From UBA2402 sp037139735 (GTDB lineage: Bacteria > Planctomycetota > Phycisphaerae > Phycisphaerales > UBA1924), in the NCBI GenBank assembly GCA_037139735.1, contig JBAXFU010000004.1, positions 9,827 through 73,826 of the forward strand: 64,000 bases of DNA. The letters are read 5' to 3'. This document shows, one piece after another, positions 52,045-64,000 of this stretch; position 1 is the first letter of the stretch, and the number at the start of each line of letters is the position of its first letter. The position numbers were made by a program, and so were the translations under genes. The notes below the pieces were generated by a model that did no database searches, had not been told where the DNA came from, and saw only the letters and a program-made list of their open reading frames with translations.

Positions 52045-53244
52045 ATGCCTGAATCACGCCTTTTCACGTCCGAGTCCGTCTCGATGGGCCACCCCGACAA
52101 GGTTTCCGACCAGATCTCGGACGCCGTGCTCGACGCCCTGCTGGCGGATGATCCCCGCAGCCGCGTGGCCTGCGAGACGCTCTGCTGCACCGGCCTCGTC
52201 GTCGTCGCCGGCGAAGTGACCACCACGACCTACGCGAACATCCCCGAGATCGTCCGCGAGGTCGTCCGCGAGATCGGCTACACCTCCGGCGACATGCGGT
52301 TCGACGCCGACTCCTGCGGCGTGCTCGTGGCCCTCAACAAGCAGTCCGGCGACATCGCCATGGGCGTCGACAAGGAAGGCGCCGGCGACCAGGGCATGAT
52401 GTTCGGCTACGCCTGCCGCGAAACCCCGGAACTGATGCCCCTGCCCATCGACCTCTCGCACCGCTTGGTCGAGCAGCAGGCCCACGTCCGTCGCGAGGGG
52501 CGCATCGCCGGCCTTCGCCCGGACGCCAAGAGCCAGGTGACGGTCGAGTATGACCACGGCAAGCCCGTTCGCGTCGACACCGTCGTCCTCTCCACGCAGC
52601 ACGACCCGCAGTGGAACGAGAAGCAGGATCAGCTCCAGCGCGAGGTCGTCGAGCACATCCTCAAGCCCGTGCTCAAGGACTGGTGGAACGCGGGCATCAA
52701 GGTGCACGTCAACCCCACCGGCCGCTTCGAGATCGGCGGCCCGCACGGCGACACCGGCCTCACTGGCCGCAAGATCATCGTCGACACCTACGGCGGCATG
52801 GGCCGTCACGGCGGCGGCGCGTTCTCGGGCAAGGACCCCACCAAGGTCGATCGATCCGCGGCGTACATGGCCCGCTACATCGCCAAGAACATCGTCGCCG
52901 CAGGCCTCGCCGACCGCTGCGAGATCCAGGTCTCCTACGCCATCGGCGTCGCCGAGCCCACCAGCGTGCTGGTCGACTGCTTCGGCACCAACACCGTCGA
53001 CGAGGCGAAGATCTCGAAGGCCGTCCGCGAGCACTTCGCCCTGACGCCCCGCAAGATCATCGAGTCGCTGGGCCTTCGCAACCCCATCTACTCGCCCACC
53101 GCCCGCCACGGCCACTTCGGCCGCAAGCCCTACGAGGGCCAGTTCTACGACCGCGTGAAGCGCCAGCACCGCGGCCCCAAGATCGAGTTCTTCAGCTGGG
53201 AGAAGACCGACAAGGCCGACGCGCTGCGTGCCGCGGCGAAGTGA
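52045..53244 (+). CDS. metK: S-adenosylmethionine synthetase
   Basis: 399-residue enzyme making SAM from methionine and ATP. The opening 'LFTSESVSMGHPDKVSDQIS' holds the ATP-binding GHPDK, 'GAGDQGMMFGYACRETPELM' is family signature 1 and 'DTYGGMGRHGGGAFSGKDPT' contains signature 2 (GGGAFSGKD). The length is typical (380-400). SAM made here feeds methyltransferases in this window, and the product SAH is cleared by AhcY, coded 7 kb away. Followed by a strong terminator. Confidence 0.95.
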   Translation: MPESRLFTSESVSMGHPDKVSDQISDAVLDALLADDPRSRVACETLCCTGLVVVAGEVTTTTYANIPEIVREVVREIGYTSGDMRFDADSCGVLVALNKQSGDIAMGVDKEGAGDQGMMFGYACRETPELMPLPIDLSHRLVEQQAHVRREGRIAGLRPDAKSQVTVEYDHGKPVRVDTVVLSTQHDPQWNEKQDQLQREVVEHILKPVLKDWWNAGIKVHVNPTGRFEIGGPHGDTGLTGRKIIVDTYGGMGRHGGGAFSGKDPTKVDRSAAYMARYIAKNIVAAGLADRCEIQVSYAIGVAEPTSVLVDCFGTNTVDEAKISKAVREHFALTPRKIIESLGLRNPIYSPTARHGHFGRKPYEGQFYDRVKRQHRGPKIEFFSWEKTDKADALRAAAK

Positions 53245-53276
53245 GTTCAACGCCTCGAGAGCGTTTGCAGATCAAG

Positions 53277-53308
53277 CCGGGGGTCGTCGCGATGGCGGCG
53301 ACCCCCGG
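53277..53308 (+). terminator. intrinsic terminator of metK
   Basis: CCGGGGGTCGTCGC (53277-53290) pairs with GCGGCGACCCCCGG (53295-53308) with one T-G pair and a GATG loop, then TTGTCATTTT. It lies 32 bases beyond the metK stop. Confidence 0.9.
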
Positions 53309-53349
53309 TTGTCATTTTGCCGGTGGAGCGAGCGTTCAACCCGGAGGTG

Positions 53350-53404
53350 CGACCGTAGCCCGGGGCTTGCTCGCTGCGCTCGCGGCGCACCCGAGCTACG
53401 GTCG
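53350..53404. repeat. REP-like palindromic element
   Basis: The arms CGACCGTAGC (53350-53359) and GCTACGGTCG (53395-53404) are perfect complements, and pairing continues inward through CGGG/CCCG after one mismatch. The interior holds GCTTGCTCGCTGCGCTCGC. It lies between convergent genes metK and pgl, where REP or small mobile palindromes are usually found. I see only this copy in the window. Confidence 0.55.
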
Positions 53405-53436
53405 ATGATTCGTTCGCGATCGTGTTCGTCAAGGCG

Positions 53437-54129
53437 TCACGTCGCGACGAGCCACGTCGCCTGCCGCACCATCGCGGCCGGCGGGTGTTGCGTGCCTGCG
53501 ACGATGGCGTCGAGTCGCGGCGATTTGTCCGCGCCTGTCACCATGAACAGGCGCAGGCGTGCGGCGTTCACCAAGGGCAGCGTCATCGTCACGCGGTCGG
53601 GCACGGCGAAGGGCGCGGGGGCCTTGGTGTGGATGCACCAGCGGTTCGACTCGGCTACCGCCGCGTCGTCGCCTGGGAAGAGACTGAGCGTGTGGCCGTC
53701 GGCACCCATGCCCAAAAGCACCACGTCGATGCCGGGGCCCTGCTCGGGCAGCAGGCGTCGGAGCGTGGCTTCGTACGCCGCCGCGGCTTGCGCGGGAGGC
53801 AGGTGCGTGGGCACGGGCAGGATCGACGAATGGGGCACGCCCGCGGGCCCCGTGAGGGTCGTTTTCGCCATCTTCATGTTGCTGTCGGGGTGGTCGTGGG
53901 GCACGCAGCGTTCGTCGCCGAAGAGCAGCACGCAGCGAGACCAGTCGAGGGGGGGCTTGCGTGTCGCGAGCAGGCGGTAGAGGAGCTTGGGGGTGCTGCC
54001 GCCGGCGAGGGCGAGGGTGAAGCGGCCGCGATCCTTGATGGCCTGCTCGCACGCCTGCGTCACGAGGTCGGCCGCGTGGGCGGCGACGGCGTCGGGCGAG
54101 TCGAGTCGTACGAGGATGCCGTCGAGCAT
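53437..54129 (-). CDS. pgl: 6-phosphogluconolactonase
   Basis: 230-residue enzyme hydrolysing 6-phosphogluconolactone, second step of the oxidative pentose phosphate pathway. The signature 'FTLALAGGSTPKLLYRLLA' and the sugar-isomerase-like 'VLLFGDERCVPHDHPDSNMK' are at the start, and 'VVLLGMGADGHTLSLFPGDD' is the catalytic motif (GMGxDGHTASLFPG). Normal DevB/Pgl length. It follows zwf after 11 bases on the same strand, and gnd-zwf-pgl form one operon. Confidence 0.93.
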   Translation of the reverse strand: MLDGILVRLDSPDAVAAHAADLVTQACEQAIKDRGRFTLALAGGSTPKLLYRLLATRKPPLDWSRCVLLFGDERCVPHDHPDSNMKMAKTTLTGPAGVPHSSILPVPTHLPPAQAAAAYEATLRRLLPEQGPGIDVVLLGMGADGHTLSLFPGDDAAVAESNRWCIHTKAPAPFAVPDRVTMTLPLVNAARLRLFMVTGADKSPRLDAIVAGTQHPPAAMVRQATWLVAT

Positions 54130-54140
54130 GGTGGTGGGCG

Positions 54141-55595
<1,455 letters not shown>

Positions 55596-55633
55596 GGCCG
55601 TGAGGTCCGAAGGGGGCGAACGTCGCTGCGAGA

Positions 55634-56539
55634 TCAATGCTTCTGCATGCTGTGGCCGCCGAAGGCGTTGCGCATCACGGCGAGCATGCGATCGGAATAC
55701 GACTCGCCGTCGCGAGAACGAAGGCGGGCCTGGAGACTGAGCGTGATGACGGGGGCGGCGACGTCGAGGTCGATGGCCTCGGCGACGGTCCAGCGGCCTT
55801 CGCCGCTGTCGCTGACGTAGGGGGCGATCGACTCGAGCTTCTGGTCCTGCTTGAGCGCCTCGGCGGTGAGGTCGAGCAGCCAGCTGCGGACCACCGAGCC
55901 CACCTGCCAGACCTGGGCCACCTGCGCCAGGTCGAGGTTGAGTTCCTTCTTCTTGTGCATGATGGCGAAGCCCTCGGCGAAGGCCTGCATCATGCCGTAC
56001 TCGATGCCGTTGTGGATCATCTTGGTGAAGTGGCCCGCGCCGCTGGGGCCCACGTGTCCCCAGCCCTCGTTCTTGCCGGGAGCGAGCGACTCGAAGACGG
56101 GCCGCAGGCGTTCGACGGGCTCCTTCGCGCCGCCGATCATGAGCGAGTAGCCGTTGGCGAGGCCCCAGACGCCGCCGCTGGTGCCGCAGTCGACGTAGTG
56201 GAAGCCCTTGGCGGCCAGCGAGGCGGCCCGTCGCTGCGAGTCCTTGTAGTTGCTGTTGCCGCCGTCGATGATGCAGTCGCCCGGGGAGAGCATGGGGAGG
56301 AGTTGGGCGATCATGGCGTCGACGGGGTCGCCGGCGGGGATCATCAGCCAGACGTGACGCGGGCCGGTCATGGACTTGACGACCTCGGCGAGCGAGGCGC
56401 AGGCCTTGCCACCCGACTTGGCGAGTCGGGCGAGACTCTCCTGACTGGTATCGAGGCCCAGGACGCGGTGGCCGGCGCGGAGGAGCCGCTCGGCCATGTT
56501 GCCGCCCATCTTGCCCAGACCGATGATCGCGAGTTCCAT
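55634..56539 (-). CDS. gnd: 6-phosphogluconate dehydrogenase, short (GntZ/YqeC-like) type
   Basis: 301-residue enzyme oxidatively decarboxylating 6-phosphogluconate to ribulose-5-phosphate. The start 'MELAIIGLGKMGGNMAERLL' is the NAD(P) motif. 'DGGNSNYKDSQRRAASLAAK', 'CGTSGGVWGLANGYSLMIGG' and 'SGAGHFTKMIHNGIEYGMMQ' are classical active-site segments with Lys and Asn. It lacks the C-terminal domain of the long form (about 470 residues) and resembles the short, often NAD-preferring class. First gene of gnd-zwf-pgl. TATACT on the reverse strand (56595-56600) is a candidate -10, and GAAGGGA lies between it and the ATG. Confidence 0.92.
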   Translation of the reverse strand: MELAIIGLGKMGGNMAERLLRAGHRVLGLDTSQESLARLAKSGGKACASLAEVVKSMTGPRHVWLMIPAGDPVDAMIAQLLPMLSPGDCIIDGGNSNYKDSQRRAASLAAKGFHYVDCGTSGGVWGLANGYSLMIGGAKEPVERLRPVFESLAPGKNEGWGHVGPSGAGHFTKMIHNGIEYGMMQAFAEGFAIMHKKKELNLDLAQVAQVWQVGSVVRSWLLDLTAEALKQDQKLESIAPYVSDSGEGRWTVAEAIDLDVAAPVITLSLQARLRSRDGESYSDRMLAVMRNAFGGHSMQKH

Positions 56540-56689
56540 GCGTGCACGTTCCCTTCAAAGGCAGGGGCGTGCCGTCGTGGCGCCGCCCGCGTCCAGTATA
56601 CGGATATCGACCGATAAAGCGGGCGGCTTGGGGGCTTGTCAGGGGGATGTCGGGAAGATGACCACGAGCGGGTCTACATTCAGGCTCCA

Positions 56690-57723
<1,034 letters not shown>

Positions 57724-57727
<4 letters not shown>

Positions 57728-59475
57728 ACGCGACGGGCACGCGTGGCGTGGCGCTCGCGTTGCTCGTCGGATGCATTGCGGCGGCGACCGGCGGCTGCGG
57801 CTCCGACGGCCGCTCGACGTCCGACTGGACGCCCTCGCGTGAAGCGACGGAACGGGCCGGCGCTCGCATCGATGCCACGCCGGGGCGATCGCTCATCCTG
57901 CCGCTGGGACCGGAGACGGGTCGGCTCTCGATCCGTCGAGTGGCCCTCGCCGATGGGCGGCAGGTGCCCGTGGGGCTTTGGAGGATCACGCGGTCGGGCG
58001 TCGATGCAGACGCGGCGGTGGCGGGCTGGATCGGATCGGCGGGCCGCTGGGAGGCCCTGCGGGAGGAGGCGTCCTCGCCCCCCGCGCCTGGGGGGTCCAT
58101 CCGCGTGGCGATCATCGACATTCCCAAGGACGCGGCGGGCGCGACCCTGTGGATCGACGGGCGTGCCACGCCCGTGAACTGGCTGTCGGATCCGGACCGG
58201 GTGCTCGAGCCGCGGCCGGAGTTCTGGCCGCCGCTGATGCCCGACCACGGCCGCGAGAACCAGTACCTCCGTGCCTTGCTTCGTGACGCGGCCACGTCGC
58301 CGCTGGACCGTTGGCGAGTGCGGCTGCTCCTCGACGGCTTGCGGGGCGAGGAGGGGCCGATCCCCTTCGACGATCCGGTGATCGAGGCCCTCGCGCAGCA
58401 GGCGGAGCGTCGGTGGCGGCTGGCCTTCGCGCGGATCGGCGCCCAGGATCGTCGGCTGGTGGGCGAACTCAAGTACCGACTCTGCGCGGTGATGGACTTT
58501 GGCGAGGGCGTGGTGGCGCCGGCGTGGGCGAGCGACGAGGCATCGCTCGAACGGGTGCAGGCCGACGCGCTCGATGCCCGCCGCGACGAGGCGACGGTCG
58601 TCGATCGCGTGCGTGCGTGGCTGGAGGAACAGCCGCAAGGGGCCGTGTGGGTCCACGACGACGGCGGATTGCTCAATCTCGAAGGGCGACCGGTGCCGTG
58701 CATCGGCGTCGCGAATCTTTCGCCCAAGCCGGTCCCCGCGTGGTCGTGGTTGGGCACCGAGGAGCCCCCGGCTCCGGACCTTCACGCCCTCGCGCCCTGG
58801 AGTTCGATGATGCTGGTGCCGCCGGAGGTGCCCGGCAGCCCGGCCGCGGCGGCCGGTTCGGTGCGAGCGGTGCAGGTCCATCTCGGCCCCTTTGTCGCCC
58901 AAGTGCCGGTGGCGGGGGAGGCCGAGCGGGTGCTGCCGCCGGGGGCTTCGGCGGCGACGTTCTTCCCCGATCTGACGCTGCGATCCTGGTACTACGCCAT
59001 GCCCGACGTCGTGCCTGAGACGTGGGGGACGTCTGCACGGCTCTACCGCACGCCGATGACCCCCGAGCGTGCCGCGGCGGGGCTGTCGCCTTGGGAGCTC
59101 TACGTGCAGTGCTCGTTGGTGCCCGGCGCGGGCGTGGTGCGGAAGGAGTGCGTCACGGTGGTGATGGGCCCGCAGGCCTCGCCGCGGCTCGTGCTTCGTG
59201 TCGGCGCGGGAGGCGAGACGGTCCGCGTGGGCGCCGATGGCGTCGAGGCGGCGTGGGAGCATCCAGTGGTGGTGGTGAAGCGGGACAGCGGGTGGGCGTT
59301 CACGGCGCCGGTGCCGCTGGGGGCCACGGAGCGGACGGGGGCGGCCCTGCACCTCGGGCTCGCGAGGACGGACGCGATCGGGCGCCGAAGCGCGTGGCCG
59401 CGACCGATCCTGCCGTGGAGGCGACTGCCGTCGGGGCGAGCCCTGGATCTGCGGGCGTGGACGAAGGTGGAGTGA
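57724..59475 (+). CDS. lipoprotein of unknown function coupled to MoxR
   Basis: 583-residue protein starting with GTG at 57724, overlapping the MoxR stop. The N-terminus has a hydrophobic signal (GVALALLVGCIAAAT) ending in a lipobox-like GGC with Cys25. The body is mostly beta-strand: 'RSLILPLGPETGRLSIRRVA', 'DDGGLLNLEGRPVPCIGV', 'VQVHLGPFVAQVPVAGEA'. I recognise no domain: no VWA MIDAS motif (DxSxS), no DUF58 motif and no helicase or protease motif. It may be the surface client or partner of the MoxR ATPase. It ends 8 bases from the convergent metF gene. Confidence 0.7.
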
Positions 59476-59483
59476 GGCGTTGT

Positions 59484-60401
59484 TTACCGCTTGAGGCCGT
59501 GCGAGTCCTTGACGCCCAGCGTGGCGTAGATCTCGCGGGTGGCGGTGGAACGGTTGAGCGTGTAGAAGTGCAACCCGGCCACGTTGTGGTCGAGCAGGTC
59601 GCGGCACTGCTCGGTGGCCCAGTGGATGCCCACGCGCTTGACGCCCTCTTCGTCATCGGCCGCGCGGTTGAGCGCGCGGATGAGGGGGGCGGGGTAGCGG
59701 GCGCCCAGGGCGAGCTCGGCCATTCGCTTCATGCCTGCCCGCGAGGTGATGGGCATGATGCCCGCGATGATGGGCACGCGGATGCCGGCCATCTCGCAGC
59801 GGGCGCGGAAGTCGTAGAAGTCGCGGTTGTCGAAGAAGAGCTGGGTGACGATGCAGTCGGCCCCCTCGTCGACCTTGGCCTTGAGCAGGTCGAGTTCGAC
59901 GAGGCGGTTGGGCGTTTCCGGGTGGCCTTCGGGATAGCCCGCGACGCTGATGCCGAACCCGCGCGGGTCGGCGTGGACCTTGCGGTCGGCGAAACGCTTG
60001 ATGAATCGAACGAGCTGGGCGGCGTGCCGGAAGTCCTTCCACGCGTCCGCGGGAGAGGCGAGGTCTCGGGGCACGTCGCCCCGGAGCGTCATGATGTTGC
60101 TGATGCCGGCGTGCGCGTATCGCTCGAGGATGGCCGTGATCTGCGCCTCGTCGTGGCAGACGCAGGTCAGGTGGGGCATGGGGTCGAGCGTCGTCTCGGT
60201 CTTGAGGCGGACGACCAGCTCGTGCGTGAGTTCGCGGGTGGAGCCGCCCGCGCCGTAGGTGACGGAGACGAAGGAGGGCTTGAGGGGCTCGAGTTGGCGG
60301 ATGTTGGCGAAGAGTTCGGCGGAGGCGGCCTCGATGCGCGCAGGGAAGAACTCGAAGGAGAAGGTGGTGCCGTGCTGGGCGATGATGTCGCGGATGTGCA
60401 T
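59484..60401 (-). CDS. metF: 5,10-methylenetetrahydrofolate reductase
   Basis: 305-residue FAD-dependent TIM-barrel enzyme making 5-methyltetrahydrofolate for methionine synthesis. Motifs: 'TFSFEFFPARIEAASAELFA' near the start (the catalytic Glu region), 'LKPSFVSVTYGAGGSTRE', 'MPHLTCVCHDEAQI', 'GISNIMTLRGDVPRD', 'DCIVTQLFFDNRDFYDF' and 'PIIAGIMPI'. Length is normal for E. coli-type MetF. It lies 102 bases after ahcY on the same strand, behind the ArsR-methyltransferase regulator. Confidence 0.94.
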   Translation of the reverse strand: MHIRDIIAQHGTTFSFEFFPARIEAASAELFANIRQLEPLKPSFVSVTYGAGGSTRELTHELVVRLKTETTLDPMPHLTCVCHDEAQITAILERYAHAGISNIMTLRGDVPRDLASPADAWKDFRHAAQLVRFIKRFADRKVHADPRGFGISVAGYPEGHPETPNRLVELDLLKAKVDEGADCIVTQLFFDNRDFYDFRARCEMAGIRVPIIAGIMPITSRAGMKRMAELALGARYPAPLIRALNRAADDEEGVKRVGIHWATEQCRDLLDHNVAGLHFYTLNRSTATREIYATLGVKDSHGLKR

Positions 60402-60503
60402 GGCGGCCTGCCGTGGGAGGAACGATCGTCTTCGAATGCCGGGCCGGTCGCGTTGGCGAAGGGCCCGGCGTGGATCATGTCGCCGCGGTGGCGGCGGGGG
60501 GAA

Positions 60504-62030
<1,527 letters not shown>

Positions 62031-62164
62031 GGATGCTCCCTTGAAGTGGGGGTGGAACGACCGGGTGGGAACTCGAACGGGTGCGACATGGGGTTCGTCG
62101 TCCGGCGTCTCCGAGGATGCCCGTTCCCGAGGGACACGCTCGAATATCGGCGAACGGAGGGCGA

Positions 62165-63124
62165 CTAGGTGATCCTTCCCGAGGCGACAAAGAGGCCCGG
62201 TCCCCGCGAGTCGGGTTCGGCGGGCAGTTCGTGATGCGTGCAACGGCCAAAGCCCGCCCCCGTCAGCAGCGACATCACCTGCTTGCGGGAGAAGCCCTGA
62301 TGCACGTGTCCCATGGAGTGCCGGTACTCGGAACGGTCGTGGGGGACCATGTCCACGATCGTCAACACGCCCCCGCCCCGGGTGGTGCGGAGCGACTTGG
62401 CCACGTCCGCGAGGGCCGCGGGCACGTCCGGAACGTGATGGAGCACCAGCATGCACACCGCGGCGTCGATCGACCGGGCTGCAAGCGACAGCGATCCCAT
62501 CGAGCCGCGAACGAAGTCCACGTTGCGACGCGACGCCAGACGCCGGCGAGCCGCCGCGAGCATCGGTTCGGACTGATCGATCGCCACCACCCGCTCGACG
62601 AAGGGAGCGAGCATCTCCGCCACGTTGCCGGTGCCGCAGCCGATATCGGCCACGACCCAGTCGGGACGGATGAGCGAGAGGAGGGCAGCCGCGGTGAACC
62701 GAGCGCCGAAGAGGTCGGACCGGACCTGATCCCACTCGCCGCGGACGCGTCCGAAGAAGTTGATGCTGTCGGTCTTCCGTTCCTCCAGCACGCCCGCGAC
62801 CCGGCGGTCGTCCTCGTCGTGGCCCGGCACGCCCGACAGTTGCGGCTCAATCGCTCCCCACAACGCCTTGAGCGGCGGCGAGAGATCCGCGGGCACCAGC
62901 CGGTAGAAGCAGGCTGTGCCTTCGTGGCGCTTGGCCAGCCAGCCCGCCTCGCCCAAGGCCTTGGCCTGGCGGCTGGCGCTCGACTGGGCGATCTGCAGCA
63001 CCTGGGCCAGTTCGCCCACCGTCAGCTCGTGCCGCTCCAGCAGCCGCAGCATGCGCAGACGCATCGCGTCGCCGAGGGTCGCGAGGGTCTGCTGCAGCGA
63101 AATGGCCGGGGCCGGTGCTTTCAT
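62165..63124 (-). CDS. ArsR-family regulator with methyltransferase domain (SahR-like)
   Basis: 319-residue two-domain protein. Residues 8-80 form a winged helix of ArsR type: 'TLATLGDAMRLRMLRLLERH', 'TVGELAQVLQIAQSSASRQA', 'LGEAGWLAKRHEGTACFYRL'; the metal-binding cysteines of ArsR/SmtB sensors are missing. Residues 130-300 are a class I SAM-binding domain ('VVADIGCGTGNVAEMLAPF', 'VVAIDQSEPMLAAARRRLA', 'AAVCMLVLHHVPDVPAALAD'). This is the architecture of SahR, the SAH-responsive repressor of methionine-cycle genes described in Proteobacteria, and ahcY and metF follow directly. TACCAT on the reverse strand at 63141-63146 precedes the start by 16 bases. Confidence 0.82.
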   Translation of the reverse strand: MKAPAPAISLQQTLATLGDAMRLRMLRLLERHELTVGELAQVLQIAQSSASRQAKALGEAGWLAKRHEGTACFYRLVPADLSPPLKALWGAIEPQLSGVPGHDEDDRRVAGVLEERKTDSINFFGRVRGEWDQVRSDLFGARFTAAALLSLIRPDWVVADIGCGTGNVAEMLAPFVERVVAIDQSEPMLAAARRRLASRRNVDFVRGSMGSLSLAARSIDAAVCMLVLHHVPDVPAALADVAKSLRTTRGGGVLTIVDMVPHDRSEYRHSMGHVHQGFSRKQVMSLLTGAGFGRCTHHELPAEPDSRGPGLFVASGRIT

Positions 63125-63199
63125 GCTTGTATGCGGATGAATGGTAGAATGCCCGCCGGGGCGGGGCAAGCGACCCCGCCGGGGTCTACGCTGGGCGTC

Positions 63200-63868
63200 A
63201 TGAGGATCACCAGGACGGCCACGGGCGTGCAGGTCGAGACGGGGTCGGGCTTCGCCCTGCCCATCCGGCACATCATCGGCATCGGGCTCAACTACGCGGC
63301 ACACGCCAAGGAGACCGGCAAGGGCGTCCCCGAACGCCCCGTCCTCTTCTCCAAGAACCCCTTCTCCGCCTGCCTCCACGGCGACCGCATCGTCATCCCC
63401 CGCATCTGCCAGGACCGCCCGCAGGTCGACTTCGAGGCCGAACTGGGCGTGATCGTCGGCACGCAGCCCGACGGGGCGATGGTCCGCGACGTGCCCGCCG
63501 ACAGGGCCTTGGCCTGCGTGGCGGCGTATGTGTGCGCCAACGACGTCTCGGCTCGCTGGTGGCAGAAGGACGGATCGGGCGGCCAGTTCAACCGCGGGAA
63601 GTCATTCGACACCTTCTGTCCCGTCGGTCCGCGGGCGGTCGCGCCGGCGGAGGTGGGCGTCAGGCGTGGGGCGCTCCGGCCGGTGGGGGGGGTGGGGCCG
63701 GCGGGGGAAGGGGCTATCCCACACCCTCAACACGCGAACCCTGGGCCCACGAAAAATGGTGGGGGGAGGGGGGTGGGAGGGGGGCTTGTCGCGGCGCGCG
63801 GGTCGTCGGACAAGGGTGCGGCGGGCAGGGGCGGGCGCAGGTGGGGTCGGCCATTTGGTCGCCGGTAG
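63200..63868 (+). CDS. fumarylacetoacetate hydrolase family protein, damaged or truncated end
   Basis: The ATG at 63200 (eight bases after TACGCT, no Shine-Dalgarno sequence) begins a FAH-family protein. 'IIGIGLNYAAHAKETGKG', 'RPVLFSKNPFSACLHGDRIV', 'VDFEAELGVIVGTQ', 'AYVCANDVSARWWQK' and 'GKSFDTFCPVGPRAVAPAEV' are the standard order, including metal-binding Glu and Asp. Such enzymes are acylpyruvases or similar hydrolases of about 280-300 residues. After about 63650 the frame stays open to 63868, but the sequence turns into Gly/Arg/Pro noise and the family end is missing. The real gene probably continues in correctly determined sequence beyond this window. Confidence 0.8.
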   Translation: MRITRTATGVQVETGSGFALPIRHIIGIGLNYAAHAKETGKGVPERPVLFSKNPFSACLHGDRIVIPRICQDRPQVDFEAELGVIVGTQPDGAMVRDVPADRALACVAAYVCANDVSARWWQKDGSGGQFNRGKSFDTFCPVGPRAVAPAEVGVRRGALRPVGGVGPAGEGAIPHPQHANPGPTKNGGGRGVGGGLVAARGSSDKGAAGRGGRRWGRPFGRR

Positions 63869-64000
63869 AGACACCGGCGACGCCCTCTGCCACGGCGGGT
63901 CGGCTCGCGCTGCCCCACTGTTGAGCACCCTTTCCCACCCCACCCCACCCCCCTCCTCCCCACCCACCCCACGTCCCCACCCCACCCGCTTCCCCCCACC
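63650..64000. other. low-complexity, probably erroneous sequence
   Basis: The last 350 bases change abruptly to long G- and then C-rich runs (GGGGGGAGGGGGG near 63761; CCCACCCCACCCC from about 63935 to the end). Protein homology stops here in mid-domain. This looks like a contig end with poor base calls and not like biological sequence. Confidence 0.6.

Noticed and set aside
62031..62164. Possible SAH riboswitch upstream of ahcY
   Set aside because: I looked for the conserved GAGGAGCGYUGC-type core and its pairing partners on the reverse strand and did not find them; a protein regulator is adjacent instead.

Overview
This is a GC-rich bacterial chromosomal segment with dense genes on both strands and no rRNA, tRNA, CRISPR array, transposase or phage gene that I can see. 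The protein repertoire points to Planctomycetota, most likely the class Phycisphaerae. It includes a PEP-CTERM-like sorting tail of the 'PAP...GLAALVAGRRRR' type, an SHD1 domain, an N-terminal 'LExRxLxS' motif on a secreted calpain-like protease, a one-cysteine sulfatase, and Gly/Arg-rich secreted enzymes. This assignment is inference from family content, not from a marker gene.

Layout. 1-4.4 kb: the start of an AAA ATPase, a methyltransferase, a lipoprotein, a stretch holding GroEL-like and CBS-like gene remnants, and two unknown proteins. 4.4-10.6 kb: a block of exported proteins (SHD1-YHYH-PEBP fusion, metallophosphatase, unknown exported protein, sulfatase). 10.9-20.3 kb: a PEP-CTERM-like protein, a short TspO homologue, malic enzyme, a DEAD-box helicase, a DUF2891 protein, an OmpA-type lipoprotein and an MqnX-like amidohydrolase. 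20.4-24.9 kb: System II cytochrome c maturation (ResB-like and CcsA). 24.9-27.3 kb: MPG-type DNA glycosylase, a Minf_1886-like protein and the phosphatidylglycerol pair pgsA-pgpA. 27.5-34.7 kb: the membrane arm of complex I, nuoJKLMN, without the other nuo genes. 34.8-40.7 kb: calpain-like protease, a VKOR-DsbA-DsbA fusion and HflX. 40.9-50.6 kb: ndk, csrA, a NifU-type protein, MscS, an FkbM methyltransferase, a SthA-like transhydrogenase, a ribokinase-like kinase, and the run SDR / diacylglycerol-kinase-like / ybeY / CorC-like. 50.7-53.2 kb: hppD and metK. 53.4-56.5 kb: the oxidative pentose phosphate operon gnd-zwf-pgl. 56.7-59.5 kb: a MoxR ATPase coupled to an unknown lipoprotein. 59.5-63.1 kb: an ArsR-methyltransferase (SahR-like) regulator followed by ahcY and metF. 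63.2-64 kb: a fumarylacetoacetate-hydrolase-family gene that runs into low-complexity, probably unreliable sequence.

How the genes work together. Two themes stand out. One is respiration and its cofactors: nuoJKLMN, cytochrome c maturation, a candidate menaquinone-pathway deaminase, transhydrogenase and NADPH supply by gnd-zwf-pgl. The other is the methyl cycle: metK, ahcY and metF, with a regulator whose domain architecture matches the SAH-sensing SahR proteins of Proteobacteria. Convergent gene ends are separated by strong hairpin terminators. Many genes lack a Shine-Dalgarno sequence and instead carry a TACNNT hexamer 5-11 bases before the start codon, suggesting widespread leaderless or near-leaderless transcription.

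The best candidates for undescribed biology are the MoxR-lipoprotein pair, the VKOR-DsbA-pseudoDsbA fusion, the SHD1-YHYH-PEBP fusion and the neighbouring phosphatase-sulfatase genes, the His-rich loops in both NuoL and NuoM, the SahR-like methyl-cycle cluster, and the leaderless promoter pattern.
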